NCBI GenBank assembly: GCA_002007295.1
Contig: LNZM01000110.1
Span: forward strand, 1-47,788
Source: Candidatus Epulonipiscioides saccharophilum
GTDB taxonomy: Bacteria; Bacillota; Clostridia; Lachnospirales; Cellulosilyticaceae
DNA: 47,788 nt
Reading direction: 5' to 3'
Shown here: positions 32,393 through 41,244 of the stretch, piece by piece
Numbering within the stretch: the stretch's first letter is position 1
Layout of the letters: every line of letters starts with the position of its first letter
Position numbers and translations under genes: made by a program
Notes under the pieces: generated by a model
Database searches by the model: none
Seen by the model: only the letters and a program-made list of their open reading frames with translations
Told to the model about the DNA's origin: nothing

Positions 32393-32477
32393 CGCATACA
32401 TTTACCTAAACTGGGTGAAATATTATTTATTATATTTTTCAGTATGCGGAGGACAAACCTATAGGAGGATTATAAAA
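32393..32477 (+). ncRNA. Candidate structured leader of rpsB
   Basis: CGCATAC (32393-32399) can pair with GTATGCG (32442-32448), enclosing ACC-TAAACTG-GGT and GAAATAT / ATATTTTTC, a possible three-way junction just before the ribosome binding site AGGAGG. Ribosomal protein leaders often regulate by binding their own protein. Whether this matches a catalogued S2 leader I cannot tell. Confidence 0.45.
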
Positions 32478-33245
32478 ATGAGCGTTATATCAATGAAGCA
32501 ATTATTAGAAGCGGGTGTACATTTTGGACACCAAACAAGAAGATGGAATCCAAAGATGAAAGAATACATCTTTACAGAAAGAAATGGTATTTATATCATC
32601 GACCTTCAAAAAACAGCCAAAAAGATGGACGAAGCATTCTATGCTATGAAAGACATTGCGGCTGAAGGTGGAAAAGTCCTTTTTGTTGGTACTAAAAAGC
32701 AAGCCCAAGACTCTATAAAAGCAGAAGCTCAACGATGCGGTATGTACTATATTAACCACAGATGGTTAGGTGGAATGCTTACAAACTTCCAAACTATTAG
32801 AAGTAGAGTAGATCGTCTTAAAAAATTAGAAGAGATGGAAACAAACGGAACTTTCGACTTGTTACCTAAAAAAGAAGTTCTAGAATTGAAAAAAGAGATG
32901 GTTAAGCTTGAAAATAATCTTGGCGGTATTAAAGAAATGAAGAGCGTTCCAGATGCTATTTTCATAATTGATCCAAGAAAAGAAACTATAGCAATACAAG
33001 AGGCGCACATTTTAGGAATACCGGTATTTTCTATTGTGGATACAAACTGTGATCCAGACGAAATAGATTATCCTATCCCTGGAAACGACGACGCTATTCG
33101 TGCGGTAAAACTTATCACGGCTAAAATAGCGGATGCAATAATCGAATCTAACCAAGGTGAAATATTTGATGCTGGCGAAGAGCCGATTCAACCGGAAGTA
33201 GAAGAGACATTAACTTTTGAAAATTTAGTTAGCGTGGAGGAATAA
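32478..33245 (+). CDS. rpsB: 30S ribosomal protein S2
   Basis: 255 aa. [27 protein letters not shown] is the family start; [13 protein letters not shown] and [15 protein letters not shown] are conserved. The frame opens 21 codons upstream, but ATAGGAGGATTATAAA precedes the chosen ATG. 5 bp before tsf in the standard rpsB-tsf pair. Confidence 0.98.
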   Translation: MSVISMKQLLEAGVHFGHQTRRWNPKMKEYIFTERNGIYIIDLQKTAKKMDEAFYAMKDIAAEGGKVLFVGTKKQAQDSIKAEAQRCGMYYINHRWLGGMLTNFQTIRSRVDRLKKLEEMETNGTFDLLPKKEVLELKKEMVKLENNLGGIKEMKSVPDAIFIIDPRKETIAIQEAHILGIPVFSIVDTNCDPDEIDYPIPGNDDAIRAVKLITAKIADAIIESNQGEIFDAGEEPIQPEVEETLTFENLVSVEE

Positions 33246-33250
33246 TTATT

Positions 33251-34171
33251 ATGGCTATTACAGCTTCAATGGTAAAAGAATTACGTGAAATTACAGGTGC
33301 AGGGATGTTAGACTGCAAAAACGTGTTGGCCGAAGTAGAAGGCGACATCAAAAAAGCAATAGACGTTTTAAGAGAAAAGGGCCTAGCTAAGGCAGCTAAA
33401 AAGTCTGGCCGAATCGCAGCAGAAGGTTTAGTTATGCAAATGGTTTCTGACGACAGAAAAAAGGCAGCTTTAGTAGAAGTCAATTCTGAAACTGATTTCG
33501 TGGCAAAAAACGAAAAGTTTGTAAAGTTTGTTAAAGACCTTACTAAATTGGTTCTTGACACTCAGGTTAAAACTGTGGATGAACTTAAAACTTTTGTTTA
33601 TCCAGACGCATCCGGTAAGACAGTTTCAGAAGTACTAACAGAAAATATAGCTACAATTGGCGAAAACTTGTCCATTCGTAGAATTGCTATTATGGGTTCT
33701 TCCGGCACAATTGCTTCTTACACTCATGGCGGTGGCAAGATTGTTGTCCTAGTTGACGTTGATAGCACCGACGAAAAGGCGGAAGAAGTAGGTAAAAATG
33801 TGGCTATGCAAATCGCTGCTCTAAATCCTGAGTATATCTGCATGGAAGATATCTCTTCTGAAACTATTGCTAAAGAACGTGAAATCTTACTCGTTCAGGC
33901 CAATAATGAAAATGCAGAAGCTAAGAAACCTAAGCCAGAAAAAATTATTGCGGGTATCGTTGAAGGTCGCCTTAATAAAAATCTTAAAAGCTTTTGCTTG
34001 CTAGAACAAGATTATGTTAAAGATCCTAGCCTAACTGTTGCCAAATATATTCAAGCAGAACTTGGCTCAAAAGATTTAATTAGATCTTTCATTCGTTTCG
34101 AAACTGGTGAAGGCCTAGAGAAAAAAGATGAAAATTTCGCCGAGGAAGTTGCTAAACAACTACAAAGCTAA
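33251..34171 (+). CDS. tsf: Translation elongation factor Ts
   Basis: 306 aa, nucleotide exchange factor for EF-Tu. N-terminal UBA-like domain with LREITGAGMLDCKN; core with ETDFVAKNEKF, then VALNPEYI-like region (IAALNPEYICMEDI) and LLEQDYVKDPSLTVAKYI. Start after GGAGGAATAATT. The last 15 codons occur again twice downstream. Confidence 0.98.
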   Translation: MAITASMVKELREITGAGMLDCKNVLAEVEGDIKKAIDVLREKGLAKAAKKSGRIAAEGLVMQMVSDDRKKAALVEVNSETDFVAKNEKFVKFVKDLTKLVLDTQVKTVDELKTFVYPDASGKTVSEVLTENIATIGENLSIRRIAIMGSSGTIASYTHGGGKIVVLVDVDSTDEKAEEVGKNVAMQIAALNPEYICMEDISSETIAKEREILLVQANNENAEAKKPKPEKIIAGIVEGRLNKNLKSFCLLEQDYVKDPSLTVAKYIQAELGSKDLIRSFIRFETGEGLEKKDENFAEEVAKQLQS

Positions 34172-34301
34172 TTTTATCTTAATACCTAACAAAGGATGAA
34201 AATTTCGCCGAGTAAGTTGCTACACAACTATAAAGCTAATTTATGAAAATTTAGCCGAGGAGGAAGTTGCTAAACAACTGCAAAGCTAATTTTTATCTTA
34301 T
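34126..34301 (+). repeat. Two decayed extra copies of the tsf 3' end
   Basis: GATGAAAATTTCGCCGAGGA through CAAAGCTAATTTTATCTT (34128-34180) recurs at 34195-34242 (GAGTAAGTTGCTACACAAC) and at 34243-34301 (GCCGAGGAGGAAGTTGC). The copies carry substitutions, an in-frame stop in the second and a 3-bp insertion in the third, so they are non-coding relics. Confidence 0.93.
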
Positions 34302-34315
34302 GGTACTAAATTAAA

Positions 34316-34346
34316 TGGAGGATTCTCATGTCCTCTATTTTTTTTA
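34316..34346 (+). terminator. Terminator of rpsB-tsf
   Basis: GAGGA, 8-nt loop, TCCTC, then TATTTTTTTT. Short stem. The following 125 bp up to pyrH have no clear feature; an AT-rich promoter is likely. Confidence 0.7.
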
Positions 34347-34471
34347 ATATTTATTAACCAGCTCATAATCCTAAAATGGCATATGTAAACACCACAATAA
34401 ATATAATAGAAAATAATGTTCAGATTATGACGCAAATCCATTTTATTTAAAAAATATTGATGAGGTGAAGT

Positions 34472-35173
34472 ATGCAATACAAAAATGTCTTAGTAAAACT
34501 AAGTGGTGAAGCTTTAGCCGGAAATAAATCAACTGGATTCGATAATGAAATAATTCATAGCGTTATGCAGCAATTAACCGACATGGTCAAAAGTGGATTT
34601 TGGGTTAGCGTTGTTATCGGCGGTGGCAACTTTTGGCGTGGCCGTTCTTCCGGTTCTATGGATCGCACTAAGGCTGACCAAATAGGCATGCTAGCCACAG
34701 TTATGAACGCATTATATGTGTCCGACTTTACGAAAGAATATGAAATAGAAAGTGTAATAATGACTCCATTTTTAGTTGGAACAGTGAGCGAACTATTTAA
34801 CAAAGACAAAGCTAGAGAATATTTAAAGGCAGGAAAAATCGTTTTTTTTGCTGGAGGAACAGGACATCCGTATTTTACAACCGATTCGGGTGCCGTATTA
34901 AAAGGTTGTGAAATAGGTGCTGATATATTACTATTTGCCAAGAACATCGACGGAGTCTATGATAGCGATCCTCGGACTAATCCGAATGCTAAAAAGTACG
35001 ATGTTATTTCATGCCAGGATATAATTCAAAAAAACTTAAATCCAGTAGACTTATACAGTGTGGTTCTATGCAAAGATAATAAGCTACCGATTATTGTTTT
35101 TGATTTAAATGAAGAAAACGGAATAATAAGAGTCGCAAATGGTGAAAATATAGGTACAAAGATTACAGTATAA
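34472..35173 (+). CDS. pyrH: UMP kinase
   Basis: 233 aa, hexameric bacterial UMP kinase (UMP to UDP). NVLVKLSGEALAG, VVIGGGNFWRG, GMLATVMNALYVSD, FFAGGTGHPYFTTDSGAVLK and FAKNIDGVYDSDPRTNPNA are all conserved. Start after GATGAGGTGAAGT. 18 bp before frr. Confidence 0.98.
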   Translation: MQYKNVLVKLSGEALAGNKSTGFDNEIIHSVMQQLTDMVKSGFWVSVVIGGGNFWRGRSSGSMDRTKADQIGMLATVMNALYVSDFTKEYEIESVIMTPFLVGTVSELFNKDKAREYLKAGKIVFFAGGTGHPYFTTDSGAVLKGCEIGADILLFAKNIDGVYDSDPRTNPNAKKYDVISCQDIIQKNLNPVDLYSVVLCKDNKLPIIVFDLNEENGIIRVANGENIGTKITV

Positions 35174-35191
35174 CTAAGGAGAAATATTATT

Positions 35192-35734
35192 ATGAAAAAG
35201 TTTGAAGAAAAAATGGAAAAGTCAATTGTCTCATTAAAAGAAGATTTTAACACTATCAGAGCCGGCCGTGCTAATCCTAACATTTTGGATAAGATTGTTG
35301 TTGATTATTATGGTACACCAACCCCTATTAAGCAAGTTGGTAACATCGTTGTTCCAGAGGCTAGAATCCTTCAAATCCAACCTTGGGATAGCTCCTTACT
35401 AAAGGGTATTGAAAAAGCTATTAACGAATCTGACCTTGGTATTAATCCTTCTAACGATGGCAAAGTTATTCGACTTATCTTTCCGGAATTAACAGCAGAA
35501 AGACGTAAAGAATTAACTAAGGAACTTAAGAAAAAAGGTGAGCACGCTAAAGTGGCTATTAGAAATATTCGTCGTGAAGCCATTGACGCTTTCAAAAAAC
35601 AAGAAAAAGCTCATGAGATTACTGAGGATGAACTTTCTGCTAGTGAATCTAAAATCCAAAAACTTACTGATAAATTCGTTGCGGAAATAGATAAATTAAT
35701 CGATCAAAAAAGTGCCGAAATTTTATCAGTATAA
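35192..35734 (+). CDS. frr: Ribosome recycling factor
   Basis: 180 aa. Splits the post-termination ribosome with EF-G. Characteristic FNTIRAGRANPNILDKI, YYGTPTPIKQVGNIVVPEAR, INPSNDGKVIRLIFPELTAERR. Start after AAGGAGAAATATTATT. Confidence 0.98.
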   Translation: MKKFEEKMEKSIVSLKEDFNTIRAGRANPNILDKIVVDYYGTPTPIKQVGNIVVPEARILQIQPWDSSLLKGIEKAINESDLGINPSNDGKVIRLIFPELTAERRKELTKELKKKGEHAKVAIRNIRREAIDAFKKQEKAHEITEDELSASESKIQKLTDKFVAEIDKLIDQKSAEILSV

Positions 35735-35757
35735 TATTTTTTTTAAGGAGGGCTCTT

Positions 35758-36453
35758 ATGAGTTATGTGCCGAAACACGTGGCTTTTATTATGGATGGAA
35801 ATGGCCGCTGGGCTAAAGCAAGAAATTTGCCACGAAGTGCTGGTCATAAAAAGGGTAGTCAAATCTTGCGTGAAATTGTAGAATATTGCGCTGAAATAGG
35901 GATCCAATATGTGACAGCATACACTTTTTCAACAGAAAATTGGAGTAGGCCAAAAGAAGAGATTGATGGTATCATGTCTCTTTTAGAAGATTACCTTGAC
36001 GATGCTATTAAAAAATCCAAAAAACGTAACATCAAAGTTAAAGTAATAGGCAAAAAAGATGGATTATCCAATAGCATTATTAACAAAATTCAAGAGTTAG
36101 AAAGCAAGACAAAAGATAATTCAGGGCTATGTGTGATTTTTGCTATCAATTATGGCGGTAGAGACGAAATCATTCGTGCTACCAACAAAATATTGGCCCA
36201 AATTCAATCAGGTATATCATACGAAATAACACCAGAAATATTTTCGGATTTCTTAGATACTAAGGGTATACCTGACCCTGACTTTTTAATACGTACTAGC
36301 GGAGAACTTCGGATAAGTAATTTTTTACTTTGGCAGCTAGCATATACTGAGTTCTATTTTACTGATAAACATTGGCCCGATTTTAGTAAAACCGATCTAG
36401 ATTTAGCACTTTTAGAATATGTACAAAGAAAGCGCAGATTTGGTAAGGCTTAA
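35758..36453 (+). CDS. uppS: Isoprenyl (undecaprenyl) diphosphate synthase
   Basis: 231-aa cis-prenyltransferase that makes the undecaprenyl carrier for wall polymers. HVAFIMDGNGRWAKARNLPRSAGH contains the catalytic Asp; TAYTFSTENWSRPKEEI and DPDFLIRTSGELRISNFLLW are conserved. Start after AAGGAGGGCTCTT. Confidence 0.97.
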   Translation: MSYVPKHVAFIMDGNGRWAKARNLPRSAGHKKGSQILREIVEYCAEIGIQYVTAYTFSTENWSRPKEEIDGIMSLLEDYLDDAIKKSKKRNIKVKVIGKKDGLSNSIINKIQELESKTKDNSGLCVIFAINYGGRDEIIRATNKILAQIQSGISYEITPEIFSDFLDTKGIPDPDFLIRTSGELRISNFLLWQLAYTEFYFTDKHWPDFSKTDLDLALLEYVQRKRRFGKA

Positions 36454-36560
36454 AAATTTTGGGCAACATTTATGAAAAGTTCAAACTACATTGGGACAAC
36501 GTTTGTGAAAAATTCAGATTACAAATTTTGGGCAACCTTTGTAAAAAATGTGATGTAAAA
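36454..36560. repeat. Degenerate 32-37 bp tandem repeat, three copies
   Basis: ATTTTGGGCAACATTTATGAAAA, ATTGGGACAACGTTTGTGAAAA and ATTTTGGGCAACCTTTGTAAAAA, with the GGG(A)CAAC core at 36461, 36493 and 36530. It lies directly after the uppS stop and is not an obvious copy of coding sequence. Confidence 0.75.
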
Positions 36561-36594
36561 AAGTTAAAAATAGACAATGGAAAGGAATATTAAT

Positions 36595-37401
36595 ATGTTC
36601 ATTAGAATATTGACTGGATTAATAGGCATTCCTTTTGTTTTATGGATTTTAATAAGTGGAAGTTTAGTCATGCAAATCAGTGGGATTATACTAGGTTCTA
36701 TTGCCATAATGGAGTATTTTAGAGCAATAGAAAAGGTATATAACCCAATGAAAATATTTGGCTTTTTTCTAGTTATTATATACTTCATATTTTTATCATT
36801 TTGGATGGAGAACTATTATATATATATTTCTCTAGTTTTATTGCTGCCATTAATTGGTAGTGTACTTACCTATCCTAAATATACAATAACTGATATAGCA
36901 ACTACGATATTTGGAGTATTATATGTTGGACTATTATTTGGATTACTAGTTGGCATCAGAAACTTAGATAACGGATTATTTTGGGTAATCCTTTTATTCG
37001 TATGTACCTGGGGAAGCGATACCAGCGCCTACTTTGTAGGCAAGCTATTTGGTAAAGTAAAGCTAGCACCAGAACTAAGTCCAAAGAAAACAGTAGAAGG
37101 TGCTATCGGCGGAGTAATAGGCTCCAGCATATTTGTATTTATATATTGTTTAATCATGCAAGGCTTAGGACAAACAATGTTTAATGCTAACCAAATATTT
37201 ATCATAATACTCGTTGCCTGCTTTGCTGCTATATTATCTCAAATCGGCGACTTGGCAGCATCATCCATTAAGCGAAACGTAGGAGCTAAAGATTTTGGCA
37301 AAATATTTCCGGGCCATGGCGGGGTCTTAGATCGATTTGATAGTGTACTTTTGACAACGCCGTTTATATACGTTATAGCATATTTATTTAGCGTGTTTTA
37401 A
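36595..37401 (+). CDS. cdsA: Phosphatidate cytidylyltransferase
   Basis: 268 aa, about seven or eight membrane spans. Makes CDP-diacylglycerol for phospholipid synthesis. The C-terminal signature is present: SSIKRNVGAKDFGKIFPGHG, then GVLDRFDS. An upstream ATG at 36577 is in frame, but the bases after it (GGAAAGGAATATTAAT) are the ribosome binding site of the ATG at 36595. Confidence 0.95.
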   Translation: MFIRILTGLIGIPFVLWILISGSLVMQISGIILGSIAIMEYFRAIEKVYNPMKIFGFFLVIIYFIFLSFWMENYYIYISLVLLLPLIGSVLTYPKYTITDIATTIFGVLYVGLLFGLLVGIRNLDNGLFWVILLFVCTWGSDTSAYFVGKLFGKVKLAPELSPKKTVEGAIGGVIGSSIFVFIYCLIMQGLGQTMFNANQIFIIILVACFAAILSQIGDLAASSIKRNVGAKDFGKIFPGHGGVLDRFDSVLLTTPFIYVIAYLFSVF

Positions 37402-37428
37402 TTTTCTTGAAGATAAGGAGATCTAAAA

Positions 37429-38583
37429 ATGAAAAAAGTTGCTATCCTTGGTTCAACCGGCTCTATCGGAACTCAATCTTTAGAAGTTATCAGAAACATG
37501 GACAATATAAAAATTACCGGATTATCCTGTAATCAAAATATAGATTTATTAGAAAAACAAATCTATGAATTTCATCCGGAAATAGTTTGTGTTACAAACA
37601 AAAATAAAGCGGCCGAATTACAAACTAGACTAAGAAATAATCAGAATAAAACCGAAGTCGTAACCGACACTTCCGGATTAATATCCATTGCTAGATCGGG
37701 AGAACAATTATTGATTACGGCCGTTGTCGGTATGATCGGATTACTCCCCACTTTATTGGCCATAGATACAGGGATAGATATAGCATTGGCTAACAAGGAA
37801 ACTTTGGTTTGTGCTGGCAAAATCATGATGGATCACGCCAAAGATAATGGAGTCCGAATAATACCAGTAGACAGCGAGCATGGTGCCATATTTGAATGCT
37901 TACGATCTGGTAACAAAAACGAGGTTAAACGACTCATATTAACTGCATCTGGTGGTCCTTTCCGAGATTATTCTGCTGAACAATTACAGGATGTAACCGT
38001 AGAACAAGCATTAGCTCATCCTAATTGGAACATGGGTAAAAAAATTAGCATCGACAGTGCTACTTTGATGAACAAAGGATTAGAAGTAATAGAAGCTAGC
38101 TTTTTATTCGAAATAGCAGCAGAAAAAATAAATGTAACTATTCATAAAGAAAGCATTATTCATTCCATGGTCGAATTTATAGACAATTCTATCATTACTC
38201 AAATGGGATTACCAGACATGAAACACCCTATAAGCTATGCTATTAATTATCCAAAAAGACTACCCTGTTCTCTTGTAAACAGCATGGATTTTAGTAAAAC
38301 ATTTAGCCTAAATTTTAGCGAGCCAAACTACAAACTATTTCCTTGTTTAAATTTAGCTTACGATGCTCTTAAATCTTCTGGTACAGCCCCTTTAGTCCTA
38401 AATTCAGCCAACGAAGTAGCGGTCGAATTGTTTTTAAAAAAACAAATAAAATTTACTGATATTCCAAAGCTTATTCATAAAGTTCTAGATCAACACATAA
38501 TTATAAATAGTCCATCTTTAGATGACATCTTAGAAATAGATAATTGGGCAAGAAAAATTGCTTATAATAAAGGGGTGAAATAG
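37429..38583 (+). CDS. dxr: 1-deoxy-D-xylulose 5-phosphate reductoisomerase
   Basis: 384 aa, second enzyme of the MEP isoprenoid route. NADPH motif GSTGSIGTQSLEVI; ALANKETLVCAG; PVDSEHGAIFECL with metal ligands; ATLMNKGLEVIEA. Start after AAGGAGATCTAAAA. Its TAG stop is immediately followed by the TTG start of rseP. Confidence 0.97.
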   Translation: MKKVAILGSTGSIGTQSLEVIRNMDNIKITGLSCNQNIDLLEKQIYEFHPEIVCVTNKNKAAELQTRLRNNQNKTEVVTDTSGLISIARSGEQLLITAVVGMIGLLPTLLAIDTGIDIALANKETLVCAGKIMMDHAKDNGVRIIPVDSEHGAIFECLRSGNKNEVKRLILTASGGPFRDYSAEQLQDVTVEQALAHPNWNMGKKISIDSATLMNKGLEVIEASFLFEIAAEKINVTIHKESIIHSMVEFIDNSIITQMGLPDMKHPISYAINYPKRLPCSLVNSMDFSKTFSLNFSEPNYKLFPCLNLAYDALKSSGTAPLVLNSANEVAVELFLKKQIKFTDIPKLIHKVLDQHIIINSPSLDDILEIDNWARKIAYNKGVK

Positions 38584-39612
38584 TTGATATATTTTTTAAT
38601 ATTCATTATAATTTTTGCTACGTTAGTAGTTGTGCATGAATTAGGACACTTTATAGCTGCCAAAAAATTTGGTGTAGCTGTTAACGAATTTGCTATCGGA
38701 ATGGGTCCAAAATTATGGAGCAAGAAAAAAAATGAAACGCTCTACACTTTACGCTTATTGCCTATTGGTGGATACTGCGCCATGGAAGGTGAAAACGAAG
38801 AATCTAACAACCCAATGGCCTTAACAAGTAAAACACCTTGGCAAAGAATAATAATCTTTATTGCCGGTGCCTTCATGAACGTTATACTAACCTGGGTCCT
38901 TATGTTAATCATATTAGCCTATAACGGATATGCATCAACCATAATCGACAGCGTCGTTCCTGGTTCTGCCATAGAGTTAGTCGGTTTACAACCCGGAGAT
39001 CAAATAATAGCTATTGACGGAATAGCCGTATCGAAATTAACCGATGTGAGTGCGTTGGCCGATAACGATCAGATAGAATATGTGATGACTATTCTAGATC
39101 AAAATGGAGTAACCAAAAATATAGTTATAATTCCGCAAATAGATGAAAATGGAAACAAAGTATTTGGTTTTTATGCTAGATCTGTAAAATATGACTTTTT
39201 TGAAATACTTCCCGAAAGCTTCTCCGAAACCTACATCATGCTAAAAGAAGTAGTCAACGGCTTCTGGATGCTGATTACCGGCTCCGTTAGCGTTAAAGAA
39301 ATGGCCGGCATAGTCGGTGTAGCTCAGTTAACTACCGAGGTTTGGGATGTTTCTATCCAAGAAAGTATCATGTTCGCAATCATGAATATGCTAAAAATAG
39401 CAGCCATCTTGTCTGCTAACCTAGCCGTACTAAATTTACTACCATTTCCTGCATTAGATGGCGGAAGAATATTGTTTGCTCTCATAGAGCTAGTTCGTGG
39501 CAAACCATTAAACCAAGAAAAAGAAGCTATGTTTCACTTTGCTGGCTTTGTTCTCCTGATGATATTAATGGTTGTTGTCCTATATAATGATGTAACAAGA
39601 CTAATCGTATAA
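38584..39612 (+). CDS. rseP: Site-2 protease (RseP/RasP-type zinc metalloprotease)
   Basis: 342-aa intramembrane protease. VVVHELGHFIAAKKFGV contains the HExxH zinc site in the first span. PDZ domain in the middle (VVPGSAIELVGLQPGDQIIA). The C-terminal LNLLPFPALDGGRILF holds the third zinc ligand. It starts with TTG directly after the dxr stop, with AAAGGGGTGAAA as ribosome binding site. It cleaves anti-sigma factors and signal peptide remnants in relatives. The last 32 bases are duplicated downstream. Confidence 0.95.
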   Translation: MIYFLIFIIIFATLVVVHELGHFIAAKKFGVAVNEFAIGMGPKLWSKKKNETLYTLRLLPIGGYCAMEGENEESNNPMALTSKTPWQRIIIFIAGAFMNVILTWVLMLIILAYNGYASTIIDSVVPGSAIELVGLQPGDQIIAIDGIAVSKLTDVSALADNDQIEYVMTILDQNGVTKNIVIIPQIDENGNKVFGFYARSVKYDFFEILPESFSETYIMLKEVVNGFWMLITGSVSVKEMAGIVGVAQLTTEVWDVSIQESIMFAIMNMLKIAAILSANLAVLNLLPFPALDGGRILFALIELVRGKPLNQEKEAMFHFAGFVLLMILMVVVLYNDVTRLIV

Positions 39613-39658
39613 AAATTGTTCCATAGAATGATGCAACAAGATGAATCGTATAAAAATA
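39586..39658 (+). repeat. Tandem duplication of the rseP 3' end
   Basis: AATGATGTAACAAGACTAAT onward (39586-39617) is repeated at 39627-39658 with three mismatches, 41 bp apart. The copy creates a false ATG (ATGAATCGTATAAAA) in frame with ispG. Confidence 0.88.
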
Positions 39659-39682
39659 TATAACAAGGAGAGCAGATTAAAT

Positions 39683-40729
39683 ATGACAAGGATAATCCGT
39701 GTGAAGGATGTTTACATTGGTGGCAATCATCCAATAAGCATCCAATCTATGTGTAACACAAAAACGACTGAGGTAGAAAAAACGATAGCTCAAATCCATG
39801 AGTTAGAACAAGCTGGATGTGAAATCGTCCGTTTAGCTATACCAAGCATAGAGGCAGCAAACGCTTTATCTAAAATTGTACCTTCTGTTTCGATTCCTAT
39901 AGTAGCCGATATTCATTTTGACTATCGGTTAGCTTTATATGCTATGGAAAACGGCGTACATAAACTAAGAATAAATCCTGGTAACATTGGCAAAAAAGAG
40001 AATGTTATACAGGTTGTGAAAATGGCCCAGGCCTATAACGTACCTATAAGAATAGGTGTAAATTCCGGATCAATAGAACCTAACTTGCAAAAACAGTACG
40101 GTGTATCCGCCATGGCTATGTATCTGAGCGCTAAAAATCAAATAGAATTATTAGAAGAATTGGGATTCCATGATATTTGCGTGTCCCTAAAAGCTAGCAA
40201 CGTAAAATTAAGCATAGAAGCATACGAACTATTTTCTCAAAACTACGATTACCCACTCCACGTCGGCATAACAGAAGCCGGTACACTCTACACCGGTGCG
40301 GTCAAATCAGCAGTCGGATTGGGAGCAATACTATCAAAAGGAATAGGCGACACAATAAGAGTATCCCTATCCGATCACCCAACCAAAGAAATAGAATGTG
40401 CTAAACTTATCCTATCGACCCTAGATTTACGTCGCTTCAACAATGTAAAAATAATCTCATGCCCAACATGTGGACGAACCGAAATAAATTTGATAGAATT
40501 GGCGAATAGAATAGAAAATTACACGAAAAATTATAATGTGGATATGAAAGTGGCGGTAATGGGATGCGCCGTAAATGGGCCGGGAGAAGCAAGAGAGGCG
40601 GACCTGGGTATAGCCGGAGGAAAAGGGGCCGGGGTTATATTTAGTAAAGGCCAAATAATAAGAAAAGTAGCTGAGGATGATCTTTTTAGTGTGTTTTGTG
40701 AAGAATTTCAAAAATTTATCTATCAATAA
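39683..40729 (+). CDS. ispG: 4-hydroxy-3-methylbut-2-enyl diphosphate synthase
   Basis: 348-aa iron-sulfur enzyme of the MEP route (gcpE). PISIQSMCNTKTTEVEKT; LRINPGNIG; 4Fe-4S cysteines in SCPTCGRTEI and VMGCAVNGPGEA. The start at 39683 follows AAGGAGAGCAGATTAAAT; the earlier in-frame ATG at 39641 comes from the rseP tail duplication. In many clostridia polC follows ispG; here folA follows instead. Confidence 0.96.
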   Translation: MTRIIRVKDVYIGGNHPISIQSMCNTKTTEVEKTIAQIHELEQAGCEIVRLAIPSIEAANALSKIVPSVSIPIVADIHFDYRLALYAMENGVHKLRINPGNIGKKENVIQVVKMAQAYNVPIRIGVNSGSIEPNLQKQYGVSAMAMYLSAKNQIELLEELGFHDICVSLKASNVKLSIEAYELFSQNYDYPLHVGITEAGTLYTGAVKSAVGLGAILSKGIGDTIRVSLSDHPTKEIECAKLILSTLDLRRFNNVKIISCPTCGRTEINLIELANRIENYTKNYNVDMKVAVMGCAVNGPGEAREADLGIAGGKGAGVIFSKGQIIRKVAEDDLFSVFCEEFQKFIYQ

Positions 40730-40745
40730 ATTAAGAGGTGAAAAA

Positions 40746-41213
40746 ATGATAAGCATGATAGCAGCAGTAGCTAATAACGGTGTAATCGGAATGGATAACA
40801 ATTTGCCATGGCGTATAAAAGAAGATCTAGCATTCTTTAAACGGATGACAAAAAATAAAACTGTAATAATGGGCCGAAAAACCTTTGAAAGCATAGGTAA
40901 GCCACTCGCTGGTAGAAAAAATGTTGTATTGACTTCGACCGCCAATATTAAGGATACCGAAGTAGTAAATAATTTTACTCAAACTTTAGAGATAGCTAAA
41001 CTAGACAATGCTTTTATCATTGGAGGAGCAAAAATTTACGAATTATTTTTGCCGTATACAGATGTCTTATACATTACTGAAGTGAATCTAAATGTAGCCG
41101 GTGATACACTATTTCCAGAATTTAAACACCTATTCGATTGTATTGAGATTTGGCCCAAAAATGATAAAGATAGCAATATAGATTATAGATTTACAAAATG
41201 GATTCGCAGATAG
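40746..41213 (+). CDS. folA: Dihydrofolate reductase
   Basis: 155 aa. ISMIAAVANNGVIGMDNNLPW with the catalytic Asp region (IKEDLAFFKRMT), VIMGRKTFESIGKPLAGRKN for NADPH, and the FIIGGAKIYELFLPY block. Start after AAGAGGTGAAAAA; the longer open frame overlaps ispG and is not used. 16 bp after ispG, so probably cotranscribed. thyA, its functional partner, lies 1.2 kb away on the other strand. Confidence 0.95.
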   Translation: MISMIAAVANNGVIGMDNNLPWRIKEDLAFFKRMTKNKTVIMGRKTFESIGKPLAGRKNVVLTSTANIKDTEVVNNFTQTLEIAKLDNAFIIGGAKIYELFLPYTDVLYITEVNLNVAGDTLFPEFKHLFDCIEIWPKNDKDSNIDYRFTKWIRR

Positions 41214-41244
41214 TTGACTGAAAATTCGAAAACAAACTAAGAGG

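Noticed and set aside
34555-34947. 130-codon frame antisense to pyrH
   Set aside because: Shadow of a conserved gene, without ribosome binding site or domain.
39641-39682. N-terminal extension of IspG
   Set aside because: The codons come from the duplicated rseP tail and lack a ribosome binding site; the family start is at 39683.
40457-40945. 162-codon frame antisense to ispG and folA
   Set aside because: Overlaps two well-supported genes entirely; composition is that of a complementary strand.
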